DNA of 64,000 bases from UBA2336 sp964419145 (lineage in GTDB: Bacteria > Bacteroidota > Bacteroidia > Cytophagales > Cyclobacteriaceae). The notes under the pieces were generated by a model. That model was given only the letters and a program-made list of their open reading frames with translations, was not told the DNA's origin and searched no databases. The translations under genes and the position numbers were made by a program. How positions within the stretch are numbered: position 1 is the first letter of the stretch; every line of letters begins with the position of its first letter. Location of the stretch: contig CAYQOM010000007.1 of assembly GCA_964419145.1 (NCBI GenBank), positions 62,001 through 126,000 on the forward strand. Direction: 5' to 3'. Below are positions 44,254 to 54,651 of the stretch, one piece after another.

Positions 44254-44784
44254 GTTAGACTGCTCAAGCATTTTATCAATTGCAATGGTAATAATTTGAG
44301 TTCGCTCTTCCCAACTTCCACGCACATCAATCCATAAGATATTTCTTCGCTCAAGTTCAGCCTTGAACAGGTCATGCATCTCTCTACGTTTATTCGTTTC
44401 TCCCAGGTCGCGCAAACCATCATTTACCCAAGGCACATCTATATCGAATAAAAAGTACTGATCGTACTCCACCATTTTCTCAAATTCATACAACACAGGC
44501 GGAACAACGCCAAGGTAGTGGCGGGAATAAATTTGTGTGGTAATCAGATCAGTATCGCAAACCAGAAATTTATTGGCCTTGCGCGCCTGCTGAAAGATGC
44601 GCTCCGTTTGCTTGCGACCGATGGTTATGATGTCCTCGCGATTAAATTCGTTGGTGGTGATCAGTTCGCGTGCTACTTCCGGTACGAAAACAGTATGGTA
44701 TTGCTCAGCTATTGTTTGAGCCATAACCGATTTGCCTGTGCTTTCGGGACCGTAAAAACAAACCAGTTTTAGTTGATCAATCAC
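44245..44784 (-). CDS. NadR-type nicotinamide riboside kinase domain protein
   Basis: A 179-aa P-loop ATPase. Walker A is CFYGPESTGKSVMAQTIA (about 9-26), followed by FVPEVARELI, FLVCDTDLITTQIYS and DVPWVNDGLRDLG, matching the C-terminal kinase domain of NadR, which phosphorylates nicotinamide riboside. No adenylyltransferase or HTH part is attached. It starts at a GTG (44784). The PnuC transporter at 55590 would be the expected partner, though about 10.8 kb separates them here. It shares the strand and a 21-base gap with the upstream barrel protein gene. Confidence 0.8.
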   Translation of the reverse strand: MIDQLKLVCFYGPESTGKSVMAQTIAEQYHTVFVPEVARELITTNEFNREDIITIGRKQTERIFQQARKANKFLVCDTDLITTQIYSRHYLGVVPPVLYEFEKMVEYDQYFLFDIDVPWVNDGLRDLGETNKRREMHDLFKAELERRNILWIDVRGSWEERTQIITIAIDKMLEQSNSA

Positions 44785-44805
44785 GTTGTAGGCGGTAAAG
44801 CCGGA

Positions 44806-45651
44806 TTACCTTCTTCTTTTTTTACCGGTTTTAATTTTGCTGGTACTCTTTCCTTTCTTACGCTCTTCAATTTTCAAATCAATAAAGTAGTAAAGAGAAA
44901 CAACAAAGGCATTGTTGCGAACTTTTAATTCATCCTCGTAATACAATGTGCCGGGCAAACCATACACCCCATTACTTTCACGACTTAAAAAACTATGGCC
45001 ATGTTCATATCGGGTGGTCAGCATGAATTTATGGATTCCCATGGGCTCGAAAATTAGTCCGGCTGAAATATTCAGGCCCAATTGTAACCGGTTTGGTTCA
45101 GCCACATTCATTTCACGCTCCCCAATTTCCTCTGTACTGCCAAATGTTACTTTATAGTTGAGCTCCTCAATCAGGTTTTCATCCAAATCGCTGTTTCGTA
45201 AGGAGCCACTTCCGCCCAGCCAATAGCTAACATTGGGCCCAACCCCCAGGTACCATTTGTAAACCTTATCTTTTCCAACGCGCGCCTTGAATTCTGCGGT
45301 GTACAGAATTGGCATGTCAATGTATCGGTTCCGCAAAGAATTGCTGAACATGCCATCCCCGCCTCCACTGATTTTCTTTTCTTTTTGGGTGTACATAATG
45401 GACGTTTGCAAAAAGAATCGCTTTTGCACCCGAAAGGCCACGCTTCCGCCTGCATGAAAACCAAACGTTGGACTTACATCATAAAAATCCTTCAGATCTA
45501 TATCATCATATGATGCCCACCCGATATGAGTGCCCACCACTGGACCAACTAAAATCTGGGCTTCTGCCTTATTCCAGGCTAAAACCCCTGGTAAGATCAA
45601 CAGTAAAATGAGGTTAAGCTTTACCATAATGTTGCTCTTAAACTTACGCAT
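44806..45651 (-). CDS. Outer-membrane beta-barrel protein (PorT-like)
   Basis: A 281-aa protein from the ATG at 45651 or 265 aa from 45627; both give a signal peptide (LILLLILPGVLAWNKAEAQ). The rest alternates hydrophobic and polar residues in about eight strands (GFHAGGSVAFRVQKRFFLQTSIMYTQ, YKWYLGVGPNVSYWLGG, and FVVSLYYFIDLKI near the end), as in PorT or small porin-like barrels. The basic C-terminal tail (GKKRRR) after the last strand is odd for a barrel. It is divergent from the giant adhesin and upstream of the NadR-type gene. Role unknown. Confidence 0.68.
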   Translation of the reverse strand: MRKFKSNIMVKLNLILLLILPGVLAWNKAEAQILVGPVVGTHIGWASYDDIDLKDFYDVSPTFGFHAGGSVAFRVQKRFFLQTSIMYTQKEKKISGGGDGMFSNSLRNRYIDMPILYTAEFKARVGKDKVYKWYLGVGPNVSYWLGGSGSLRNSDLDENLIEELNYKVTFGSTEEIGEREMNVAEPNRLQLGLNISAGLIFEPMGIHKFMLTTRYEHGHSFLSRESNGVYGLPGTLYYEDELKVRNNAFVVSLYYFIDLKIEERKKGKSTSKIKTGKKRRR

Positions 45652-45870
45652 GAACAAAGCGTCATTTTGGTCATTCATCGGCTTAAATCTTAACTTCATC
45701 TGCTATTTTAGCATTTTATTTATCTAAAAGGGCCATTCTGAACAATCGGAAATTACATACATCCTTATGCAGAACAGGCTTTACAGGCTCCAAAGTACGA
45801 AAACACACGGTGCCAATATGTTACCTTTAATCGAGAAATCTCATAGAAAGCTAAGTTGAATTTAGAGAAG

Positions 45871-48800
45871 ATGGAACCCAGATACCTACGAAACCTACTG
45901 CTTACCCTCGCAATTTTTGTTGTGGCCCCACTGATGGCCCAGGAAGTTTGTAACAACGGCATTGATGATGATGGCGATGGTTTTATCGATTGTTACGATA
46001 ACGAGTGTGCCAATAACGTGGTGTGCGAGGATTTATTTATTGGTAATGATGCAGACTGTGTTATTCCAGCTCCGCCAGCACCTGCTTTTACCATGACGTT
46101 GGATTTTGCCACTGAAGATGAAACAGCCAATCACCTTTCGCGTATTGCCATTGGTGACCTTGACCGGGATGGCATACCCGAGATCATCAGCATGAACCGG
46201 TATACGAAACGGATATTTATATTAAATGGAGATGATGGATCCGTGAAGCATGATGCCCTGTTGGCCAATGACGCCACTCCCAATTGGGAAGTGGCGATAG
46301 CTAATGTTGATGATGACGATTGCGGTGAAATATTTTTTCTTGGAACTGACAGCCGAATTTATGCCTATGACTGTGAACTTAATTTTCTGTGGCGTACCAA
46401 TCGAATGCCCGGAAACCATGATCCGATAAATTTTGGACTTGCTGACTTTGACGGAGATGGACTTGTTGAATTGTATTGCAAGGACCAGATTTTTGATGCC
46501 CATAGTGGCAGGCGATTGGTGGCCACTACGGTTCCAAACAACCAATGGGATGATCGCATAAATGGCGGCCCCGTTGCGGTAGACATTCTGGGTGATACCC
46601 GCATGGAACTGGTTCTTGGCTTACGGATTTACCAGGTAAACATTCCTGCAGCACGAAATACTGACGGTGGCTCTTTAACCCTACTACAAAGTCGTAATGA
46701 ATATTTTATTCGAAATCCATACAATGCCACCAGTGTGGCCGACTTCAACCAGGATGGGCATTTGGATGTGGTGGCCTCGGGTTCAACCATTGACCATGAT
46801 GAAAATACAACGATATTTTATTGGGATGTATTCAACAACACCTTACAAACTTATCGGGACTTAACAGGAGACTATGCTCCTGATGGATGGCAAAACGGAA
46901 CAGGAAGAGTGAACATAGCCGATTTGGATGGCGATGGAAATTTGAACCTTTCTTATGTTTCCGGAAAGTACCTGTACGCGTTGCGTGAAGACATGACCCT
47001 GCTGTGGCGTGTGGTCATCAACGAAGAAACCTCCGGCCACACAGGTTGTACCCTTTTCGATTTTAACGGTGATGGTAAATCTGAGATCGTTTACCGCGAT
47101 GAACAATACCTCTATATCATTGACGGAACCGATGGTTCAATTTTTACATCACAACGCTGTATTTCCCGAACCAACAGGGAGTATCCGATAGTAGCCGATG
47201 TAGATGCGGATGGTTCAACTGAAATTTGTGTTACCTGTGGCTTTGATGACGTAGAGGCTTGGGATAATTTCAATACACTTTCGTATTCACGATATGCACA
47301 CATTCGGGTATTCAAATCTGCCAGCGAACCTTGGGTACCAGCCCGCAGGCTTTGGAACCAACACGGATATTTTGTGGTGAACGTAAATGATGACCTTACT
47401 ATTCCAAGACAAATTCAAAAACACCACCTCACCTTTTCCATCGGAACTTGTACACAAGGTCCAAACCGACCTTTAAATAAATTTCTGAATCAATCACCGT
47501 TTTTAGATTCACAAGGTTGCCCGCAGTTTGCGGGGCCTAACATTACGTTTGGCACAACTGATCCGGTGATCAGCGCGCCCACATGTCCCGATTTAAACTT
47601 CACGGTTTCGTTCGACATCACCAACCTGGGTAACGTCTCTATATCAGGCGATATACCGATTAGTTTTTATAGTTCGAATCCGCTTTTGCCAGGTGCAACA
47701 CTCCTCAATACAATTACAGTCAACCTTAATCTTGAGGTAAATGATACCTACGCCATCGTTGATGCACCTATTACCGGAATTGGCTCCGACTCTCTATACA
47801 TTGTTTTAAATGATAATGGAACCAGTATTCCAACACCCATAACTCTACCCAACACGCCTTACATTGAGTGCGATCCATCAGATAACATCTTTGGCGTACG
47901 ACTGAATTATTTACCAGCCCCATTAACAGCGGTTGAGGTCAATCCAAATGAAACCTGCTCTGCCCCTGCCAATGGTGCAGCCCGTGCGTTTGTCCCTATA
48001 GGCGGAATAGAAAACACAGCCGACTACGACTTCTATTGGTTTGACGGAACAACGGCCGGCCCGATTGCCAGTGCCGATTTTGTTGGACCATTCTATACCG
48101 GCATAATAGGAGGTGATTACACCGTATTTGCACGGCACAAGACTGTAAGTTGTGGCAGCGATACAACCCAGGTAACCATAAACGATGCCATCACCATTCT
48201 CCCTGCAGTAACCATTATTGTGGTATCAGATCAAACGCAATGTAATCCGCCCAACGGGAGACTAGAGGCAAACGTGGCTGGAGGCAACGCAGGTTATTCT
48301 TTTGAATGGGAAGATGTGGGCGCTCCGATTGGCGTATCCGGACCGATATTGGCAAACCAGGCCGCAGGTACCTATACCGTAGTGGTAACCTCATCGGGAG
48401 GTTGCCAGATTACAGCCAGCGCCATTATTGCTGACCTTGCTCAAGAACCAGATTTAACTGCAAGTGCAACCGGGATCATAAACTGTAACGATCCCAATAG
48501 TGGATCAGTCACAGCCGAGGCATTGGTAGGCGGGGTAGCCCAACCAGCAGCCAACTATACGTTTAACTGGTACTTCTATGACAACGGTACCAGCACGCGT
48601 GGAAGTCTTCTGCCTCCCGTACATGGGGCTGCCGGTACACCAAACCGAAATTTATTGCCCCTTGGTTTTTATGAAGTTGAAGTAACTGAAATTGCATCGG
48701 GTTGCCCGGGTACCACAACTGTGGTTGTTGAAGTTACAGACGACACACAAATACCCACCGTATTGTTTACGGAGCTTGCACCTCAAACCTCATGCGATCC

Positions 48801-51800
48801 GAACAATCCAAATGGATCTCTTTCGGCCGATGCCCAGCTTGGTGGTGTTACACAAGATCCTGCACAGTATACCTTCGAATGGTTTGAAGGACAGAATACA
48901 TTGCCCGCCAATGCGCATGCCAATGTAAGTGGTGTCAACAATCGGATCGCAGAAAACCTTTCCGGTGGTGGTCAATCATATACAGTACGCATTACCAACA
49001 TTGCTACACAGTGTTCCACTACTGCTCACACTACGGTATCAGAAGATATAGTAGTACCCGTTGTTACGCTGTCTCCAACAGACAATGGCATATGTGATCC
49101 TGCACTTTCCACAAACAACTTCAACGGAAGTGTAACCGCCACAGTAACATTTGATGGCGTTCCGGTTGCAGACTTTACAGGCTACACCTTTACCTGGTAC
49201 AATGGAAGTGTGGCCAGTGGCGCACCCCGTGCTGAAACCGGATCATCCATCACGCAGGTTAACACAGGTTACTATACCGTTGTCGTAACCCGAAACGATG
49301 TTTCCTGTTCATCAACTCCTGAAACTGCCGAAGTAGGTAACGATGCGGTATTACCGGTAATTACCACAGCCGAAATCGGATCAACCAATTGCACCGGTCC
49401 GGCAAATGGTGAAGCTTCCGTTACCGATGTTGATGGTGTTGGAGCACCGGCAAACTACACGTATCAATGGCATACCGGCAATGACCTTAGCTCTCCGATT
49501 GGTGGAGCTGTGAATGCATCCGTTACCGGACTGCAAGGTGGCGCGGGGGCGTTCTTTACCGTACAGGTTACGAACACCAACAACGGTTGCCGAAACACAG
49601 CTACTGTTGAGGTTCCTGATGAAAAAGTATTTCCGGTTATTACCTTGAACAGCACACCCAATACCATTTGTACAGGTACACCTGATGGCACAACATCCCT
49701 GGCAACGCTTACCTATCAGGGTGCAGCAATTGCATCACCATTTACGGGCTATACATTCAACTGGTCTTCAGGACAAACCACATCAACAGCAACAGCCCTT
49801 GCTGCGGGCACTTATACTTTGACTGTCACCAAAACCGATGTGGGGTGTACATCTGATCCCGTTGATGTTGATGTCGTTGATGATTTTTACTTACCGGTTA
49901 TTTCATTGACACCTACAAATCAAACCTCGTGCGATCCGGGCAACCCGAATGGCGTTATTGCCGCTACAATTGATGAAACAATCATTGGAGGCGGTGCAGC
50001 CGTTACTGCCGGTTATACGTTTACGTGGGAAGAAAATGGCAATCCGTTTGCAACGCCCGGAAATGCAGCGGGTACAGGCGCCACGGTGAGCAATCTGGTT
50101 GGCGATTTGTTCTATTCGGTAGTTGTAACGCGATCAGCAACAGGCTGCGTGAACACAGCTTCGGTTTTCTTACCGGAAACCATTACCAATCCAATTGTAG
50201 CAGCCGCAGTAAGCAGCGATGTTACCCGTTGTGATACACCCAATGGTGCTATTCAAGCCAACGTGGGTGGCGCACAAAATGGTTTTACCTTCTTCTGGTT
50301 AAATGAAACAGGCACCAATCAAACGGCAGATAATGCTTTGGTCATTGCCAATGCCGATGCAACCATAGTTGACGATGGTAACTATACCGGATTAATACCA
50401 GGGTACTACACCGTTGTTGCCCGTAACAATAGTACATCTTGTTTATCTCAGCCAATCACCCGAACGGTGATTGATGCCACCGTTCAAACAAATATTAATA
50501 TTACGATCGACAATCGTCCTTCGGATTGCGCTGTCGCAGATGGCGCCATGACTGCCTCTGTAACTGGCGGTGTCGGACCATTTGCCTTGTCCTGGTTCGT
50601 TGGTGGGCCAACCAACAGCGATATTAATTTCTTCAACAACCCGCCTGTATTTAATCCGCCTGCTTCTTTTGCCAGCACAGCCAATGTTACCGGACTAGAG
50701 TCGCAACTATATACGTTGGTGGTTCAGGATAATGGGAATGGTTGTGGTAACTATCAACCCATATTTCTGCCCTTTATTGATGCACACCAAATTGATGCAC
50801 GGGCAACGGAAGCAACAAACTGTACGGCTGTAAATGGCGAAGTAGAGGTGGAACTAACCGTTATTCCGGTTGGCGCTGTTAATGATTATATCTTCCGTTT
50901 GTATCAAGGTGAAAACCCAGATCCGGGACAGCTTATCGGAGGGCCAATACAAGGTTTGACCAATCCCGTAAACTTCACTGCACTCCCTCCAGGAAGGTAT
51001 ACAGCCGAGGTGCGCCAAGGCTTTGGAGCTGGCTGTGAAGTTTTTCAGGTTGTGGAAATCGAACAACATGCTTTTGCACCACTTGTCGACATTACGGGTA
51101 CAATTGCCAACACGGCTTGCGATTTAATTGCGGGTGCAGATGGTGAAGCCTCTATTCAATTTGATACCGATCCGAACGATCAAACCACCAACATCACGTA
51201 CACAGTTGATGTAAGCCCTGCACCATTAGGCTGGGGAGGCCCAACTCCTGTCGGGCCATTTTTGCCACCCGCGTTGCCAGGCAATTTCACTATATCAGGT
51301 TTGAGTCCGGAAAATGCCGTGCCTCAATACACCATTTCTGTAACGGCAAATGGATGTACAACACAGCGTGTTGTGTCCATACCAAATGCACCAGCCACAC
51401 CACAGGTGTTGAGCAATGAGGTTATCATTCTGCCTGCGCTTTATTGCGATCCAGCTTTGGAAGTTAATGCCAGTGCCGAAATCAGGAATGTATTTAATGG
51501 CGGAGCACCAGACAACATCAATGATTATTCGTTCGAATGGTTTGACGATGCCGCACTCACTTCTTCCATCTTAAACGCGGCCGGTAATGCCAGCGCAACA
51601 AAAGGTGGCGAGATTTTATCCAACGTAGGAGCCCCGCTTCCTTCTACAGACATTACGGCAGCTTCTTATTGGGTTGTCGTTACCAAACAAAATGCAGGTA
51701 CCACAGGCGGACTTGGATGCGTTAGCGCTCCATTTCAGGTAAATATTCCAGATCAGTCTGTTAACCCCACGGTTACGTTAACGCCATTTGCAAACACTGC

Positions 51801-54630
51801 GTGTGATGCGAATTTTGAAGGTAGCTTGCGGGTTAATGTAACTAATTCAGGTTCGGTGCCTTCAGCTACGTACACATACAATTTTAACGTAGCAAACCCA
51901 GATGGTGGTGGCATATTTGCAGGCAACGATGGTGATGGCGATGGTGTAGATGGTGACCGTGACAATCCACAAACCCTTGAGGAAGGTGTGTACCAGCTAC
52001 TGGCCATCAACGATGCCAGTGGTTGCCAGGCCTCTGCACAAGCCACAATTATTAAAACTGCAACACCGATTATTGTTGCCAGTGCAAATCCTGTGGATCA
52101 GTCCATCTGTGCGCCATTGAACGGAAGCATTACAGTTGTTGATGTTACTGTAGGTGGAATTGTTGACCCGGTGCATACCAACTTTGATTTTACCTGGTAC
52201 GAGAATGATCCCAATTCAGTTCCCATCATCAATGCCGTAAACGGTGCCGATGCACTTACCAACATCGGGGCAGGCGTTTACTTTGTAAAGGCCAGAAAAA
52301 TTGCAGGCTTGCCTTTAGGTTCAGGCTGTGAATCTGCTCCGCTACGCGTTGATATTCAGGATACCAGTGTTGACCCCGACCTTGAGTTTACCATCATTAC
52401 GCCAACATCAAGTTGTAATCCGGCCGACCCTAATGGAATTATTGTTGCTGAAGCTTCCGAACGTGACGGATCGACCGATGCTTATACGTTTGCGTGGACA
52501 TTGAATGGTGGAGCCCTTCACCCTGCAACCGTGCAAAACGATGCAAGCCCGACAAGTCAGCTGAGTAGTGCTACATTTGGTGATTATCAATTAACCATAA
52601 CCAACACGGTTACAGGCTGTGTGTTCACCTCAGGGGCAACCTTAATTGAAAATCTTAGCTTAAGTTTACCGAACATTGTTCAGGTTACACCTATCAATCC
52701 TACCGACTGTTTCCCAACAGGTAGTGCGCGTGTTTCACAAATTACCATCGGTGGAACAACAACACTAACTGCTCCTCCGGATGATATTGACACGAACTTC
52801 GACTATGAATGGTACAGCGGAGCAACCACTCCGGCTGACCTGATTGCAGGAGAAACCAACAGTTCATTGTTAAATCAATTGCCTAACACATACTTTGTGT
52901 TGGTGCGCGACCTGACCACCGATTGTCCGTCCACTTTTGTGGAAGTGCTTATTGATTCCGCTGACATTGTTTACCCGGTTGTAGCCATTGCGGAAACCGT
53001 TCCTCAAATCAGTTGCGATCCTGCTGTGGGTACAGGAACATTGGTAGCGACCGGTGATGGCCAAAATGATGCGAATCCGAACTACTCATTCACGTGGTTC
53101 CCCAGCCTTGATTTAAGTGGAGCAAGTTTCGCGAACACCAGCACCATCAACAATGTTGTTTCCGGTGATTATTCCGTTGAAGTGTTGAACAGCTTAACCA
53201 ACTGCCGGGCTTCGGCCATCATGATTGTGGCAAACGATTCTGCCTCATTCAAGCCGATCCTAAGCCTCACCAGCGGTCCACTGACCGAATGCGATAGCCT
53301 CGATGGATTTGTTTTCGCAAGGGGTGTGCCCTTTGCTCCGGCAGCGGGATATCCGTTTAGTCCGTATAACTATACCGCACAACTTTACGTTGGCCAAAAT
53401 CCAGTGCTGAGTAATCCTCCCGATTTTATTATGCCACTGGATCCTAATCCATTCGGTTTACCTTCATTCCTGCAACAAAATTTGTCACCGGATACGTACA
53501 CCGTAAGGCTTATTGATAACAATACAAGCTGTGAAACAATTGATGTAATTACCTTGGAAGACGAACGGGTTTTCCCTGCACCAATTATCCAAACCATTGC
53601 TCCGGTTACCAACTGTGATCCTACCATTCCAAATGGTGTTGGACGTGTATCTGTAGATGGTGTTGTAGTAGGTTACAATTTCGATTGGTACGAAGGGAAT
53701 GTAGTTGCCGGAACACCCATTTACACGGGTGTTGAATACGGACAACTCAGGCCGATTCCACAGGAATATATTGTTGAAGCGCGGAATATGGTTACCGGCT
53801 GCGTGGGTACCGTAGTTGCCACCATTGCGAATAATCCGGTTGGAATTCCTATTCCACAGATAGAAATTCTATCACATGTTACAAGTTGCGTGTTGGATAA
53901 CGGTGCATTGGCTGCATCCGTTAATGGAAATACCCGAGACTATATTTTCGATTGGTATGATGGAGCACAGGAAACACCTCCGGCTGATTTCGTGGGTGAA
54001 ATTTACCATGACCTTGCTGTAGGACCGTATTCCGTTACAGCAACCGACAAAGTTACCGGATGTAAATCGCCATTAGCGACTGAAACGATTGAAAGCCGGC
54101 CAGCCTTACCAGAGATTGATTTCAGAACGCAAAGCGCCACTTGTGGTTTGTCGAATGGTTTTGCCACAATTTTAATTGTAAGTGAGGTTCCTATTGGCAC
54201 CATTGAATGGTTCGACTCCAACAACTCACCTATTGTGGTTGGCCCTAACCTCACAGAGGTGTTACCGGGCACATACACGGTAGTCGTTACAACTGAATTG
54301 GGTTGTGCGGCCTCGCGCGAAATCCCTATCGAAACGGAGATAAGACCTTTCAACGGTATTTCAAGATTTAGTTCACCAGGGCAAAATGACTACTTCCACA
54401 TTGATTGTATTGACAACTTCCCGAACAACATTGTGAAGATCTTCAACCGAGCCGGAACTTTGGTATACGAAGGTGAGCGATACGACAATGCCACCACCAT
54501 TTTTGATGGCAAGTCGAACAAGGGTATAAGCATTATGGGTACCGATTTACCCGATGGAACATACTTCTACATTATCGATAAACGTGATGGTTCCAAGCCG
54601 CTAACCGGGTATCTGGAAATTGTTAACTAA
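45871..54630 (+). CDS. Giant T9SS type B adhesin-like protein with about 22 SprB-type modules
   Basis: A 2919-aa exported protein from the ATG at 45871 (an upstream TTG adds five residues). The signal peptide ends near VAPLMAQ. Then comes a short CNNGIDDDGDGFIDC loop that may bind calcium, an FG-GAP/VCBS-type repeat region (about 75-500, for example DLDRDGIPEI, DFNGDGKSEI, VDADGSTEI), a CARDB-like domain (about 570-690), and about 22 modules of 75-105 aa with the pattern C...NG...Y.F.W...G.YTV.V...GC. The last 90 residues are a gliding-associated C-terminal domain (NGISRFSSPGQNDYFHI, KIFNRAGTLVYEG, LPDGTYFYIID). It is followed by a PorP/SprF gene after 21 bases and is probably held on the cell surface. 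Confidence 0.88.
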   Translation: MEPRYLRNLLLTLAIFVVAPLMAQEVCNNGIDDDGDGFIDCYDNECANNVVCEDLFIGNDADCVIPAPPAPAFTMTLDFATEDETANHLSRIAIGDLDRDGIPEIISMNRYTKRIFILNGDDGSVKHDALLANDATPNWEVAIANVDDDDCGEIFFLGTDSRIYAYDCELNFLWRTNRMPGNHDPINFGLADFDGDGLVELYCKDQIFDAHSGRRLVATTVPNNQWDDRINGGPVAVDILGDTRMELVLGLRIYQVNIPAARNTDGGSLTLLQSRNEYFIRNPYNATSVADFNQDGHLDVVASGSTIDHDENTTIFYWDVFNNTLQTYRDLTGDYAPDGWQNGTGRVNIADLDGDGNLNLSYVSGKYLYALREDMTLLWRVVINEETSGHTGCTLFDFNGDGKSEIVYRDEQYLYIIDGTDGSIFTSQRCISRTNREYPIVADVDADGSTEICVTCGFDDVEAWDNFNTLSYSRYAHIRVFKSASEPWVPARRLWNQHGYFVVNVNDDLTIPRQIQKHHLTFSIGTCTQGPNRPLNKFLNQSPFLDSQGCPQFAGPNITFGTTDPVISAPTCPDLNFTVSFDITNLGNVSISGDIPISFYSSNPLLPGATLLNTITVNLNLEVNDTYAIVDAPITGIGSDSLYIVLNDNGTSIPTPITLPNTPYIECDPSDNIFGVRLNYLPAPLTAVEVNPNETCSAPANGAARAFVPIGGIENTADYDFYWFDGTTAGPIASADFVGPFYTGIIGGDYTVFARHKTVSCGSDTTQVTINDAITILPAVTIIVVSDQTQCNPPNGRLEANVAGGNAGYSFEWEDVGAPIGVSGPILANQAAGTYTVVVTSSGGCQITASAIIADLAQEPDLTASATGIINCNDPNSGSVTAEALVGGVAQPAANYTFNWYFYDNGTSTRGSLLPPVHGAAGTPNRNLLPLGFYEVEVTEIASGCPGTTTVVVEVTDDTQIPTVLFTELAPQTSCDPNNPNGSLSADAQLGGVTQDPAQYTFEWFEGQNTLPANAHANVSGVNNRIAENLSGGGQSYTVRITNIATQCSTTAHTTVSEDIVVPVVTLSPTDNGICDPALSTNNFNGSVTATVTFDGVPVADFTGYTFTWYNGSVASGAPRAETGSSITQVNTGYYTVVVTRNDVSCSSTPETAEVGNDAVLPVITTAEIGSTNCTGPANGEASVTDVDGVGAPANYTYQWHTGNDLSSPIGGAVNASVTGLQGGAGAFFTVQVTNTNNGCRNTATVEVPDEKVFPVITLNSTPNTICTGTPDGTTSLATLTYQGAAIASPFTGYTFNWSSGQTTSTATALAAGTYTLTVTKTDVGCTSDPVDVDVVDDFYLPVISLTPTNQTSCDPGNPNGVIAATIDETIIGGGAAVTAGYTFTWEENGNPFATPGNAAGTGATVSNLVGDLFYSVVVTRSATGCVNTASVFLPETITNPIVAAAVSSDVTRCDTPNGAIQANVGGAQNGFTFFWLNETGTNQTADNALVIANADATIVDDGNYTGLIPGYYTVVARNNSTSCLSQPITRTVIDATVQTNINITIDNRPSDCAVADGAMTASVTGGVGPFALSWFVGGPTNSDINFFNNPPVFNPPASFASTANVTGLESQLYTLVVQDNGNGCGNYQPIFLPFIDAHQIDARATEATNCTAVNGEVEVELTVIPVGAVNDYIFRLYQGENPDPGQLIGGPIQGLTNPVNFTALPPGRYTAEVRQGFGAGCEVFQVVEIEQHAFAPLVDITGTIANTACDLIAGADGEASIQFDTDPNDQTTNITYTVDVSPAPLGWGGPTPVGPFLPPALPGNFTISGLSPENAVPQYTISVTANGCTTQRVVSIPNAPATPQVLSNEVIILPALYCDPALEVNASAEIRNVFNGGAPDNINDYSFEWFDDAALTSSILNAAGNASATKGGEILSNVGAPLPSTDITAASYWVVVTKQNAGTTGGLGCVSAPFQVNIPDQSVNPTVTLTPFANTACDANFEGSLRVNVTNSGSVPSATYTYNFNVANPDGGGIFAGNDGDGDGVDGDRDNPQTLEEGVYQLLAINDASGCQASAQATIIKTATPIIVASANPVDQSICAPLNGSITVVDVTVGGIVDPVHTNFDFTWYENDPNSVPIINAVNGADALTNIGAGVYFVKARKIAGLPLGSGCESAPLRVDIQDTSVDPDLEFTIITPTSSCNPADPNGIIVAEASERDGSTDAYTFAWTLNGGALHPATVQNDASPTSQLSSATFGDYQLTITNTVTGCVFTSGATLIENLSLSLPNIVQVTPINPTDCFPTGSARVSQITIGGTTTLTAPPDDIDTNFDYEWYSGATTPADLIAGETNSSLLNQLPNTYFVLVRDLTTDCPSTFVEVLIDSADIVYPVVAIAETVPQISCDPAVGTGTLVATGDGQNDANPNYSFTWFPSLDLSGASFANTSTINNVVSGDYSVEVLNSLTNCRASAIMIVANDSASFKPILSLTSGPLTECDSLDGFVFARGVPFAPAAGYPFSPYNYTAQLYVGQNPVLSNPPDFIMPLDPNPFGLPSFLQQNLSPDTYTVRLIDNNTSCETIDVITLEDERVFPAPIIQTIAPVTNCDPTIPNGVGRVSVDGVVVGYNFDWYEGNVVAGTPIYTGVEYGQLRPIPQEYIVEARNMVTGCVGTVVATIANNPVGIPIPQIEILSHVTSCVLDNGALAASVNGNTRDYIFDWYDGAQETPPADFVGEIYHDLAVGPYSVTATDKVTGCKSPLATETIESRPALPEIDFRTQSATCGLSNGFATILIVSEVPIGTIEWFDSNNSPIVVGPNLTEVLPGTYTVVVTTELGCAASREIPIETEIRPFNGISRFSSPGQNDYFHIDCIDNFPNNIVKIFNRAGTLVYEGERYDNATTIFDGKSNKGISIMGTDLPDGTYFYIIDKRDGSKPLTGYLEIVN

Positions 54631-54651
54631 CTTGCTTTGACCAAAAGACCT

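Noticed and set aside
44806..45651. The barrel gene as the T9SS component porT
   Set aside because: Only general barrel features are seen; the sequence does not have enough of PorT to give it that name.
45931..46020. The CNNGIDDDGDGFIDC segment of the adhesin as an EF-hand protein
   Set aside because: It is one short acidic loop at the start of an FG-GAP-like region; no helix-loop-helix pair is present.
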